From Candidatus Heimdallarchaeota archaeon (GTDB taxonomy: Archaea; Asgardarchaeota; Heimdallarchaeia; Heimdallarchaeales; Heimdallarchaeaceae), in the NCBI GenBank assembly GCA_030668875.1, contig DAOVER010000017.1:1-61170 (forward strand): a DNA stretch of 61,170 nucleotides, written 5' to 3'. Below, in pieces: positions 9,282-17,747 of this stretch. Below the pieces are notes generated by a model, which made no database searches, was not told the origin of the DNA, and saw nothing but the letters and a program-made list of their open reading frames with translations. Both the position numbers and the translations under genes were made by a program. Position 1 is the first letter of the stretch, and every line of letters begins with the position of its first letter.

Positions 9282-9836
9282 GTGTTAAAAATAGGAAAAA
9301 GACCTGCCCGTTGCTATAGAAAAGTTAGTGGTCCTGCAAATACAAGAGTCGGTAAATTCGTTAGAGGTGTTCCAGATTCTAGAATTAGAGCATATGATGC
9401 TGGAAACCGAAAAGGAGTTTTTCCTGTACATATCCATTTAGTATCTAAAGAAAAATGTCAAATCAGACACACTGCTTTAGAGGCAGCAAGAATAGCAGTA
9501 AACAGAATACTTCAGAGAAATCTAGGACTTGAAGGGTATCATATGACCATAAGAATTCATCCTCACCATATTTTACGAGAAAATAAAATGATGGCTGTAG
9601 CTGGTGCAGACAGAATTCAAGATGGTATGAGGAGATCTTTCGGAAAACCCACAGATAGAGCTGCACGTGTCAAAGAAGGCCAAGAACTTGTTACTGTTAG
9701 AGCATATGCAAAGGATTATTTTGTGATTTTAGATGCCTTGAAAAGAGCTTCTGATCGTTTTCCAACAGCGTGCAAATACAAAGTTGGAAAAGGCCAAGAG
9801 CTAGTTGATGAATTCATGAAGAAAAGAAAAGTATAA
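9282..9836 (+). CDS. rpl10e: Large ribosomal subunit protein uL16 (L10e)
   Basis: 184 residues. The start is GTG at 9282, giving MLKIGKRPARCYRK. It is the archaeal/eukaryotic L10e form of uL16, sitting near the A-site tRNA and the peptidyl transferase centre. Family features include RPARCYR at the N-terminus, GVPDSRIR, the ENKMMAVAGADRIQDGMRR loop (the flexible P-site loop of L10e) and GKPTDRAARV. Full length. Linked to uS7 upstream. A T-rich tract after the stop (about 9839-9875) probably ends the transcript. Confidence 0.93.
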   Translation: MLKIGKRPARCYRKVSGPANTRVGKFVRGVPDSRIRAYDAGNRKGVFPVHIHLVSKEKCQIRHTALEAARIAVNRILQRNLGLEGYHMTIRIHPHHILRENKMMAVAGADRIQDGMRRSFGKPTDRAARVKEGQELVTVRAYAKDYFVILDALKRASDRFPTACKYKVGKGQELVDEFMKKRKV

Positions 9837-9915
9837 TTTAACTTCTTTTCCTACTTTTCTCATTTCTATTTACAAAAATCAACAATGTTTTTAGTGCTAT
9901 CTTCTATGATAGTTT

Positions 9916-11004
9916 ATGGTTTCGGAGTTTACCCCAGGATTGAAATTATCCGAAATGTTCTTCCAAGAAGTAGTAAAGGGAATTATTGAGAGTACCTACC
10001 CTCATATAAAATACACCGCAGCATTAGTGGGACCTGGATCTGAGGTAATTGGTTTTGATGATAGTGTTTCTTCAGATCATCACTGGGGACTTCGATTATA
10101 TCTATTCATAGATACAGAAAGTTATGACAAACATTATGATTCGTTAATTAAATTATTCAGAACCAAACTACCTTTAGAGTTCAAAGGTCATTCTACTCAT
10201 TGGAGTTTACCTGATTTCAATGATTCAGGAAATCAATTCCCGCAATTCATAAAGGAAGGAGAAGTAAATCATCGAATAGAAATTTTTACTGTAAATAAAT
10301 ATCTTAAGAAACAATTTAATCTTGAAAACACAGATTTAACAGACATAGATTGGCTTCTATTACCTGAACAAAAATTATTAGAGTTTACTTCTGGAAAAAT
10401 TTTCTATGACTCTCTTGGAGAATTATTGGAAGTTCGAGACAAATTTGCTTATTTGCCTGAAAATGTTTGGAAGTACAAACTATTATCTGAATGGGAACAC
10501 ATTGCTCAAGAGATAGCTTTTGCTGGAAGAACAGGTGAGGTGGAAGATGAAATTGGATCAAAAATAGAATCTTCCCGTCTTATAAGATATGTTATGAGAC
10601 TTGCCTTTCTGTTGAGCAGAAGGTATACGCCATATACAAAATGGTTTGGAACAGTTTTTAGTAAACTCAAGATTGCTGAAAAATTGGAACCTCTTCTGTT
10701 AGCCGTTTTCAAGGAGGAAGATTGGAAGCAGAGGGATAAACTATTGTGTAAAGCTTACATGTTTCTAGTAGAAGAGCAGAATAAGTTAGAACTAACCCCA
10801 AAGATAATAGTTGAAACCATACCCTTCTTCAGTAGGAATATGACAATAATTGATGTAAAAAAGGTGATGGCAGAACTGAAAAAAACAATCAAACCACCTT
10901 TAGATAAAATCCCTCCCATTGGGTCAGTGGATCAACTAATGGAAGTTGGTGGGGGGTTAGGAGTAGAGTTTGCAGAGAAAGCAAGAATATTTTATGAAAA
11001 ATGA
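9916..11004 (+). CDS. DUF4037 domain protein (nucleotidyltransferase-like)
   Basis: 362 residues. Residues 35-70 read GPGSEVIGFDDSVSSDHHWG, which matches the DUF4037 / nucleotidyltransferase-fold family in which a GS...G motif and an S-D-H-D/H-W segment form the active-site-like region. The middle part is helical, and HIAQEIAFAGRTGEVEDEIGS fits the C-terminal DUF4037 helices. The biochemical function of the family is not established to my knowledge. It has its own promoter region after the uS7-uL16 pair. Confidence 0.7.
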   Translation: MVSEFTPGLKLSEMFFQEVVKGIIESTYPHIKYTAALVGPGSEVIGFDDSVSSDHHWGLRLYLFIDTESYDKHYDSLIKLFRTKLPLEFKGHSTHWSLPDFNDSGNQFPQFIKEGEVNHRIEIFTVNKYLKKQFNLENTDLTDIDWLLLPEQKLLEFTSGKIFYDSLGELLEVRDKFAYLPENVWKYKLLSEWEHIAQEIAFAGRTGEVEDEIGSKIESSRLIRYVMRLAFLLSRRYTPYTKWFGTVFSKLKIAEKLEPLLLAVFKEEDWKQRDKLLCKAYMFLVEEQNKLELTPKIIVETIPFFSRNMTIIDVKKVMAELKKTIKPPLDKIPPIGSVDQLMEVGGGLGVEFAEKARIFYEK

Positions 11005-11013
11005 AATTTATGT

Positions 11014-11292
11014 TTAATTATTCTCTTCAACGCTTGCTTCCCAGCCTATAATGTCTACAAACTGTTCTTCAAGTGCAATGACATCTTTGTTTTTTAATGG
11101 ATTCCATTCGTCAACTGCAAACTCAATGGCCTCTTCTTCGTTCCTAGCAGTTACTCGATAATGATAATCTCTTCTCTCTGTTCTTGTTACAATCACTAAG
11201 TAATCTTCGAATATATCTTCGTCCTCTATCACTTCTTCAATGACAATGGTTTTTCGCTTTGTTTTTTTCTTTTTTTTCTTTCTCTTAGGCAT
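11014..11292 (-). CDS. Small Lys-rich hypothetical protein
   Basis: 92 residues from ATG 11292 (MPKRKKKKKK). An upstream in-frame ATG at 11331 would add a less likely hydrophobic 13-residue leader. A basic N-terminal tail of Lys/Arg/Thr is followed by an acidic stretch (EEVIEDEDIFED), then a compact beta-alpha-type domain with RDYHYRVTARNEEEAIEFAVDEW. That segment has the look of small archaeal/phage domains carrying a YxVxAxxExEA motif. Function unknown. It is convergent with the DUF4037 gene. Confidence 0.55.
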   Translation of the reverse strand: MPKRKKKKKKTKRKTIVIEEVIEDEDIFEDYLVIVTRTERRDYHYRVTARNEEEAIEFAVDEWNPLKNKDVIALEEQFVDIIGWEASVEENN

Positions 11293-11423
11293 ATACTCTA
11301 TTGTGATATCTATTATAAAATAATTTTTCAAAAATTCTTATAGAAACCATGGTGTGAATACGTGAATTCCTGATATCGAACAAAAAAGATAAAAAGAACA
11401 GAATAAATTCTGGTCTAATAACT

Positions 11424-11549
11424 GGCTCGGTAGCTCAGTTGGCAGAGCGCAAGACTCATAATCTTGAAAAAAATAAGGGTTAGACTGCAAACGTGAACCT
11501 CAGATGCGAAATCTTGAGGTCGGGGGATCGAGTCCCCCCCGAGCCACCA
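11424..11549 (+). tRNA. tRNA-Met (CAU), intron-containing, CCA encoded
   Basis: Acceptor GGCTCGG pairs with CCGAGCC. The anticodon arm is CAAGA-CTCATAA-TCTTG with anticodon CAT, the T-stem is GGGGG/CCCCC with loop ATCGAGT, and the discriminator A is followed by an encoded CCA (11547-11549). An intron of about 50 nt (about 11461-11510) sits at the canonical 37/38 position. It begins with the same ATCTTG hexamer that resumes the anticodon stem, so the exact splice phase is ambiguous. The arms match elongator Met best. The CAU tRNA-Ile2 is less likely. Confidence 0.88.
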
Positions 11550-11650
11550 TCTTTTTTTAAATTAAATTTATTTCCTTTAATCTCCTATATTAATAATTTA
11601 CAAAAAAACGAAATCAGGGAAAATCTTCCCCTTTACTTCTAAATTTAACT

Positions 11651-12124
11651 TTAAAGTTTCTTCAATTGATGGTTGGCAATTATATCAGATTCATTCTCAA
11701 TAGTAACTTTTACCATCTTGTCTCCTTGGACAATTCTATTTACAACATCCATGCCATCTACAACTTTTCCAAAAACTGTGTGCTTATTATTAAGATGTTT
11801 ACAGTTATTAGGATTAAGAACTATGAAAAATTGTGATCCATTTGTATTTGGTCCAGCATTTGCCATGCTTAAATGTCCCAACTTATGAATTTGTACTGGA
11901 TTATCTATTTCATCAGCAATTTGATATCCTGGTCCTCCTCTTCCTGTTCCTGTAGGATCTCCTCCTTGAACAACGAATTCAGGAATCACACGGTGAAAAA
12001 CAACCCCCTCATAATAGTTAGACTGAATTAAAGATACAATGTTTTTTACAGTATTAGGTGTATGTTCATCAAAAAATTCAATTTTAATAATACCTTTGTT
12101 AGTTTCCATTATTGCTATGGTCAT
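11651..12124 (-). CDS. Cyclophilin-type peptidyl-prolyl cis-trans isomerase
   Basis: 157 residues, the length of a minimal single-domain cyclophilin. It catalyses proline isomerisation in protein folding in the cytosol (no signal peptide). Catalytic and substrate-binding segments are visible: FHRVIPEFVVQGGDPTGTG (with the catalytic Arg), GHLSMANAGPNTNGSQFFI and HTVFGKVVDGMDVV. Two in-frame Met codons lie within the first six residues, and the first ATG at 12124 is used here. Confidence 0.95.
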   Translation of the reverse strand: MTIAIMETNKGIIKIEFFDEHTPNTVKNIVSLIQSNYYEGVVFHRVIPEFVVQGGDPTGTGRGGPGYQIADEIDNPVQIHKLGHLSMANAGPNTNGSQFFIVLNPNNCKHLNNKHTVFGKVVDGMDVVNRIVQGDKMVKVTIENESDIIANHQLKKL

Positions 12125-12212
12125 ATAAATCTCCTAAGTGTCAATGAATTTTTCCTATTTTTATTTATAGCGATTAGGCAACAAATTCTTAATTGATAAA
12201 TTATATCCGATA

Positions 12213-12716
12213 TTGACGTTGATTAGATTGAATGCTATTGAAGATGTAGAAAAACCGAAATCAAGGCCCACACTAAAATTCACTCCATGGATTTCAGCTA
12301 TTGTTATCCTAATTTACTCCGTTGCAGTTCAGTTCTTACTTATTGCGAGCATGGAAAGCGCTTTTGATGTGGTAGAGGATTTTTTCGAGCGATGGTCATC
12401 TAGTTGGGCATTGATTGAGATACCACTACCTCTGATACTAGCGGCGATATTCTACTATTACAGTCAACATAGCAGATCGAGAAATATCAATCTATTCCTT
12501 TTTAGTATAACAGCATTAGCAACTGCTGTGTTGGGTCTTGTAATTTACGTGATTATAGCTCAATTTCTTGTTCAGGGTCAATATACTGATTTCATCTTCA
12601 TTCTCTCAACTGCAGCTATGTCCATTATATTTGCGTTCATTGCCCTTCTAATACGAAAATTTGTCAATAAACGAAAAACCTTGCAGCAAGGTTCCTTCAC
12701 CAGAAAGTTGACCTAA
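12213..12716 (+). CDS. Small integral membrane protein, four predicted helices
   Basis: 167 residues, starting at TTG 12213 (MTLIRLNAIEDVEKP). No strong ribosome site decides the start. Four hydrophobic segments lie at about residues 27-50, 68-84, 92-118 and 126-146. The N-terminal 25 residues are polar and the C-terminal tail is basic (KRKTLQQGSFTRK). No family recognised. Monocistronic by context. Confidence 0.55.
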   Translation: MTLIRLNAIEDVEKPKSRPTLKFTPWISAIVILIYSVAVQFLLIASMESAFDVVEDFFERWSSSWALIEIPLPLILAAIFYYYSQHSRSRNINLFLFSITALATAVLGLVIYVIIAQFLVQGQYTDFIFILSTAAMSIIFAFIALLIRKFVNKRKTLQQGSFTRKLT

Positions 12717-12799
12717 ACAACAAGGTTACATTTAGAATAAATTACTCTTCTAATAAGGTGTATTTATCCTCTCTTTCCCTCCCTAGATGCGTTTATTTA

Positions 12800-13558
12800 T
12801 TATTTTAAATTGTTAACAAGATTAGTAATGATTTTGGGCAGTTCATTCATATCCTTAATATAATATTGATGACTTGGCTCGAATTCACCAGTTAAACATG
12901 CTTGAATAATATTAGCACCACTGTTCAAAGCGCAATCGATAAACCTTGGTTTATCTTCGATGATTATTGTTTTATCTGGTTCAAACCATACATCATCTAA
13001 AACTCGTTTGAAGAAATTATCACTGGTCTTGTGTGTATTAACAAGATCTGGTCCATAGAAGTTCTCGAAAAGGTCCCTCACCCTCATACCTTGTAAATAT
13101 CCCTTTATCTCAAGAGAATCTTCTGCTGAAGCCGTATATAGATTAAACCCCAACCTCTTTAATTTCTTAATAGAGTCTACAACGCCTGGGTATGCTGAAC
13201 GAATATTGGGGGTGATATATTCAATCGCTTCTCGATATATCTGATTATATTCTGACCTTGCAGGAAGTTTAACTCCAACATAATTGAACATCTCTTTTAT
13301 CCATCTTTTTACAAAATCAGCATGATATGTTTTGTAATCAATGTCACTATCATCATAAACCGCTTTAGAGTATTCTTTCATAATTTCTTCTATAAAATTT
13401 ACATTACTTTCAGCCCACAAATATGGTTCTCCCCCAAATTTAGGAGTGAAATACTCCCCGACAAGTTTTTGATATTGTAAACCTCTAATGCGATTATCAT
13501 TCATCACCCCCCCATCATCAAAGAACACAGCAAATTCGGAGAATCTCGTCTGTGACAT
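12800..13558 (-). CDS. HAD-superfamily hydrolase
   Basis: 252 residues. Motif I is FFDDGGVMND (nucleophile Asp near residue 13). A helical cap domain covers about residues 20-130. Motif II Thr/Ser lies around LYTASAEDS (about 142), followed by a conserved Lys and motif IV in IIIEDKPRFIDCALNSGA (about 208-225). This is the pattern of HAD phosphatases with a C1 cap, such as phosphoglycolate phosphatase-like enzymes. Substrate unknown. The region from 13559 to 13797 is AT-rich and holds the divergent promoters for this gene and the hydrolase at 13798. Confidence 0.75.
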   Translation of the reverse strand: MSQTRFSEFAVFFDDGGVMNDNRIRGLQYQKLVGEYFTPKFGGEPYLWAESNVNFIEEIMKEYSKAVYDDSDIDYKTYHADFVKRWIKEMFNYVGVKLPARSEYNQIYREAIEYITPNIRSAYPGVVDSIKKLKRLGFNLYTASAEDSLEIKGYLQGMRVRDLFENFYGPDLVNTHKTSDNFFKRVLDDVWFEPDKTIIIEDKPRFIDCALNSGANIIQACLTGEFEPSHQYYIKDMNELPKIITNLVNNLK

Positions 13559-13797
13559 TACTATTCGCTTGAGTTAATAGTAAATAAAGATATTCCAAGA
13601 AATGTGATACATCTTGCGAATAGATAAACAACGAATACTTTCGTTAACCTCTATCTCCTTTAAAACCCCCTATTTTCGACTGGAAATTAGAAGATCAGCT
13701 TATTAGAAGATAGTGTCTCCATTAATGTCTAACAAATAAACAAACTTCTTTTGAACTATGAAAAATTTAATAATAGAGTGCATATGAAGCAAGGTAG

Positions 13798-14787
13798 ATG
13801 GTACTGCAGATTTACGAAACTCTACAAACAGAACAGTCTATATTGGATATCACTCCTGAGTTAGAACAAAAAGTTCACGACATGCTCATAACTACTGAAA
13901 GAAAGGTTCCAAATTTCTGGGAGATTGATACAACTGAAAGCCTATATGTTCCTGTAGCTGATGGAGAAATCAGAATATACCATTTTAAACCTAATATCCC
14001 AGTTTCAAGACGTCCTTTAGTTTTTATTCCTGGATGGGGAGGAACTGAAGAAGGATTCATGGATTTTTATGAAGTCATACATAATAAGGTTGAGTGTTAT
14101 TATGTAGAAACTCGTGAAAAGAGAAGTAGCAGATTGAATAGAAAAAGAGCTAAGATGGACATGAGTCAAAAAGCTAGAGACATTCAAGATGTGATTAACT
14201 ACTTTGAATTAGGCAAGAAAGATTTTGTTCTCTATGGTACTTGTTGGGGTGGAGCAATTGTTTTACAAGGTTTAATTGATGGAGTAATAGACGCTCCAAC
14301 GATCATTACCAATGATCCTATGCATACTCTATGGTTTCCGAAATGGTTTCTTAGATATGTATCGCCCATATTGCCCGTTTTTGTAGTTGAGCTCATTAAA
14401 TCAATAGTTAAACGATTACAGTTGCGAGGTATGAAGGAAGAGGTTCAAAAAAGAAGAGCTGAAACCTTTGCGGATAATGCTGAAATTTGGAAATGGAAAA
14501 GAGCAGCTGACTCCGTAAAGGATTTTGAGCTTTTTGGTAATGTTTCTGATATAACAAAGGAAGTTTTCGTAACCAATGGTACTAAAGATAAGATTCATGA
14601 TCAAATTACTTATCCACAAATTGCTGCTGAACTTCCAAATGGTAGATTTATTTACATGAAGACAGATGAATCCAGAAGAGAGAGATTAATGGGGCTAGTA
14701 ACATTAGAATTCAGCAAAATCACTAAAACCGATGGAATTCCTCCCTCTTTAAGAGATTTTGAAAAAACACTTCATCACTCACTCTGA
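13798..14787 (+). CDS. Alpha/beta hydrolase with a cysteine nucleophile elbow
   Basis: 329 residues. The alpha/beta-hydrolase fold is indicated by FIPGWGGTEEGF (oxyanion-hole HG/PGWGG region, about residue 78) and by LYGTCWGGAIVLQG (about 144-158), the nucleophile elbow G-x-C-x-G-G. The nucleophile position is Cys instead of the usual Ser, as in dienelactone hydrolases. A late Asp (TNGTKDKIHD) and a C-terminal charged region could complete a triad, but no catalytic His is obvious. Substrate unknown. A TATA-like ATTTAATAAT lies about 35 bases upstream. Confidence 0.65.
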   Translation: MVLQIYETLQTEQSILDITPELEQKVHDMLITTERKVPNFWEIDTTESLYVPVADGEIRIYHFKPNIPVSRRPLVFIPGWGGTEEGFMDFYEVIHNKVECYYVETREKRSSRLNRKRAKMDMSQKARDIQDVINYFELGKKDFVLYGTCWGGAIVLQGLIDGVIDAPTIITNDPMHTLWFPKWFLRYVSPILPVFVVELIKSIVKRLQLRGMKEEVQKRRAETFADNAEIWKWKRAADSVKDFELFGNVSDITKEVFVTNGTKDKIHDQITYPQIAAELPNGRFIYMKTDESRRERLMGLVTLEFSKITKTDGIPPSLRDFEKTLHHSL

Positions 14788-14896
14788 AAAGTTAGTTGAA
14801 AACAGAATTTTCTATTGTTTTAAGTGAATCTTTAAAATAAACTAGTATCAATTAAGAAAAAATTCTCCTTTATGAGATTTATTTAAGGTGAAGTAA

Positions 14897-16396
14897 ATGT
14901 CAAATGTAGACGTAGTTTTAGATAATAACGATATTAGAGAAACTGAATTAGAATCAAAACGATCAAGTAGAAAAAATGCTTGGTTGTGGTATAGCTATGA
15001 TATGGCTGACACTTTCTTTTCACAATCTGTAATAAGCTTAGCATTCACTCCATTTGTCTTATTAATGGGTGTTTCAATGGGGTGGGAGTACCCAACAGTA
15101 TTCATTGTAATGTCAATTTTTATGGCAGCTTCAAATTTGTTAATTGCCATTTTTGGGCCAATTTTGGGTGCTATCTCTGATAAAGCAGGGAAAAGAAAAT
15201 CAGCAGTACTCATCTCAGCTGGAATAATGATAACTGCAACAGGATTAATTACAGTTTGGGTTAACTTTTGGTGGACATGTTTTTTGTTTGTGATTGCAAA
15301 TTTCTGTTATCAAGCAGGTCGAATGTTTTATGACGCTCAAATTCCATTCATCGCTGAAACAGAAAAAAGAGGTTTTATGCAAGCTATAGGTGGAGCACTC
15401 GCTGCATTTGGTTCTGTAATTGCAATAGTTGTAAGTATGGTTGTAGCCCTTCCTGGTTTGTTTGGACCACATACTGAAGTGAATACTGGAATCTGGGAAG
15501 TTTCATCAACAGAACTTGGTCCTATAGTAGTACAAATTATAAATGGAAATATTTGGATGGGACCGATTGATTATGGTGGATTAAGATATTTATTTGTAAT
15601 ATCATCTGCCATCATAATTTTGATTAGTATCCCTTACTTATTCCATAAAGAAGTAGAAAATCCACCTAAAGAGGTTATATCACCAAGCGACTATGTGAAA
15701 TCATCATTATTTTCCTTTAAAACTTCGCTTAAAAATATTTTCTCTGACAAAAATTCTTGGCTGTTCTTCTTAGCTTGGTTCTTCATCACAGATGCCGCCA
15801 ATACAACAATCCTTTACATGGTACCTGTGGTTTCAACTGTAGGTGGAGATGCACTTGCAGGAATGACAAATTTTGTTATTTTAGGAGGAATAATATTCTC
15901 CATAATTTTTGGTATTATTGTTGGAAGACTTATGAATAGACTAGGGCCAAAAAATCTGTTCTTAGGTGTTGGTGGTTCTTGGTTTATTGCATTGATTATC
16001 TTTATCTTATCTGGACTGCAGATAGGTATAATGACAATTTCTTCCCATCTAATATGGCTTGGGGCGATATTCATAGGTATAGGTTTTGGTGGAATTTGGA
16101 TAGTAGGTAGACAATTTATCATGGTTCTTGCTCCTCCATCGAAATTGGCACAATATGGTGGATTTCAAAAAATAGCCGGAAGAGTAAGTGCAATAGTATC
16201 TCCACTATTATTTGGTTTAATGATATATGTATCAAAATCATTAGGTTTGGCCAATGCAATGCGTGTAGCTCTGGGAAGTTTGCTCGTACTCTTTTCAGCA
16301 GGAATCATTTGTACTTTCTTCATCGTAGATCCCCATAAAAGATATATGAAAGGAGAAAGAGCTCCTTACAAAGGTATCTATGATAAATCCAAGTAA
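14897..16396 (+). CDS. MFS transporter (UMF1/Atg22-like)
   Basis: 499 residues with 12 predicted membrane helices and polar termini. The opening WLWYSYDMADTFFSQSVISL and the GPILGAISDKAGKRKSAVL loop (MFS motif A after helix 2) resemble the UMF1 / Atg22-like branch of the major facilitator superfamily, whose members export amino acids or other small solutes. The start ATG 14897 has a good AAGGTGA ribosome site. A perfect palindrome just after the stop separates it from the convergent gene. Confidence 0.75.
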   Translation: MSNVDVVLDNNDIRETELESKRSSRKNAWLWYSYDMADTFFSQSVISLAFTPFVLLMGVSMGWEYPTVFIVMSIFMAASNLLIAIFGPILGAISDKAGKRKSAVLISAGIMITATGLITVWVNFWWTCFLFVIANFCYQAGRMFYDAQIPFIAETEKRGFMQAIGGALAAFGSVIAIVVSMVVALPGLFGPHTEVNTGIWEVSSTELGPIVVQIINGNIWMGPIDYGGLRYLFVISSAIIILISIPYLFHKEVENPPKEVISPSDYVKSSLFSFKTSLKNIFSDKNSWLFFLAWFFITDAANTTILYMVPVVSTVGGDALAGMTNFVILGGIIFSIIFGIIVGRLMNRLGPKNLFLGVGGSWFIALIIFILSGLQIGIMTISSHLIWLGAIFIGIGFGGIWIVGRQFIMVLAPPSKLAQYGGFQKIAGRVSAIVSPLLFGLMIYVSKSLGLANAMRVALGSLLVLFSAGIICTFFIVDPHKRYMKGERAPYKGIYDKSK

Positions 16397-16430
16397 TTGC
16401 TAGATGGATTGTCATCAAGATAAAAAGTCA

Positions 16431-16452
16431 AAGTGGGAATCTATTCCCACTT
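16431..16452. terminator. Bidirectional hairpin terminator
   Basis: A perfect 10-bp inverted repeat (AAGTGGGAAT / ATTCCCACTT) with a 2-nt loop lies between the convergent MFS and nucleotidyltransferase genes, followed on the plus strand by CTCTCTTTTT. It can act as a terminator in both directions. Confidence 0.6.
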
Positions 16453-16462
16453 ACCTCTCTTT

Positions 16463-17374
16463 TTAATTTATTTCTTTAGGAAATTTATTTTCTCTAAGCG
16501 TTTTTTTATGAAGTTCATTAACAACTTTGAAACTTTTTAGAATAAATCGTAAGGACCGTCTGTAATTTTTTCTTAAATCGAGAAGATTCTTTAGAAGAGG
16601 GTTGTCATAGTTCTTTTGGTGAAAATATTGAATGGCCTTTACTGTTGTAGTTGGTTCTAAGGTATAGCTGAAATAGCATGTTTGTAAACTCCATTTAACA
16701 GCTTCCATAGCATATTTTGTTGCATCTTGATGAAGAATGTAAGTTACAAGAGCTGCAGTGCAGAGGACAAGATTCATCACCTTGCTTTTTTTAATTTGGC
16801 TTTTTTTCACTTCAGCTAAACTTGCTTTTTCTAACAGATTTTCTCCCCATAACGTTGTAGCTGATTTTACAACACTAGCCCAAACAACATCAGTTGGGGC
16901 AAGTAATTTACATAGAAATAAATTTACATTAAATACCTTTGAGAATTTAGCTGCAAGAAATTCTTTTCTATAGCATACAAAGTGTGACACGTACATTCCT
17001 GTCATATCTTCAGCACGCTTGTATACAGTATCAACAATTGAACCATTCTTCTTCCTAAAAACGTGTTTATATTCTAGTTTAGTTAATTCTCGTCTAATTC
17101 GTGTTTTATCTTTCTTAGATGTATTATCGTTTATCACAAAAATTATGTCTACATCAGACAGATCTGGTTGATATTCTCCTCTTACAACACTACCAAAAAT
17201 AATCAAACTTAGTAAGTCTATTTTATTTTTAATTATCAACCCAATAGATTCTCCTATGTAATTTCTAGCCTTTGTAGCTAAGTTTTCAAGTAAATCTATC
17301 CGGGTTCCCACTGTTAACTCCTCTTTATAATTCATGTAACATTTCAGTTTCTCTGGAATAATCCTATATAACAA
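16463..17374 (-). CDS. Nucleotidyltransferase-domain protein
   Basis: 303 residues. Residues 57-80 read IIFGSVVRGEYQPDLSDVDIIFV, the G-S-x(9-11)-D-x-D motif of the Pol-beta-type nucleotidyltransferase fold (MNT/KNTase-like). A helical C-terminal domain (about 150-300) without recognised motifs follows. The catalytic pair Asp-x-Asp is intact. An alternative start is ATG 17335, since the longer form overlaps the preceding gene by 11 bases. The nucleotide acceptor is unknown. No HEPN partner is next to it, so a HEPN-MNT toxin pair is not supported. Confidence 0.65.
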   Translation of the reverse strand: MLYRIIPEKLKCYMNYKEELTVGTRIDLLENLATKARNYIGESIGLIIKNKIDLLSLIIFGSVVRGEYQPDLSDVDIIFVINDNTSKKDKTRIRRELTKLEYKHVFRKKNGSIVDTVYKRAEDMTGMYVSHFVCYRKEFLAAKFSKVFNVNLFLCKLLAPTDVVWASVVKSATTLWGENLLEKASLAEVKKSQIKKSKVMNLVLCTAALVTYILHQDATKYAMEAVKWSLQTCYFSYTLEPTTTVKAIQYFHQKNYDNPLLKNLLDLRKNYRRSLRFILKSFKVVNELHKKTLRENKFPKEIN

Positions 17375-17741
17375 TAAAGAGTAGTGAAGTCAACATTAAC
17401 AATATGGCAATAATAAGCATTATCTCACTTGCCAATGTTCTCTTTTTAATGTCTGGTTTCAATGGTTCCTTACTTTCCCAGAAATTGTCAATATCTTTCC
17501 GATTTTTAATCATCCCTTTTACTAAAGGTTCAATCTGTATCCCTAAACTCAATAACAACATAATAATTGCAGTTGAGGCAATAATTGCATATGTTACAAA
17601 ACCTATATCATTATCTCCAAAATTAATTGCTTCTGTAACATCTAATGTAGTGATAATTACCCAGAACAGTAGGATAAAAATGGAAATCCTTAACCTTTCA
17701 TTTGTTAGTCTTACTTCGTTTTGCATAATTTCTGATACCAT
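17364..17741 (-). CDS. Small membrane protein
   Basis: 125 residues with three hydrophobic segments: about residues 18-36, 47-67 and 103-125 (the C-terminus itself is hydrophobic). A polar loop lies between the second and third. No family recognised. It is tightly packed, starting 6 bases after the phosphoglucosamine mutase-like gene and overlapping or abutting the nucleotidyltransferase gene, so the three may form one transcript. Confidence 0.5.
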   Translation of the reverse strand: MVSEIMQNEVRLTNERLRISIFILLFWVIITTLDVTEAINFGDNDIGFVTYAIIASTAIIMLLLSLGIQIEPLVKGMIKNRKDIDNFWESKEPLKPDIKKRTLASEIMLIIAILLMLTSLLFIVI

Positions 17742-17747
17742 TAACGA

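Noticed and set aside
16463..17374. HEPN-MNT toxin-antitoxin pair
   Set aside because: The nucleotidyltransferase motif is present, but the neighbouring small protein is a membrane protein with no R-x4-6-H motif.
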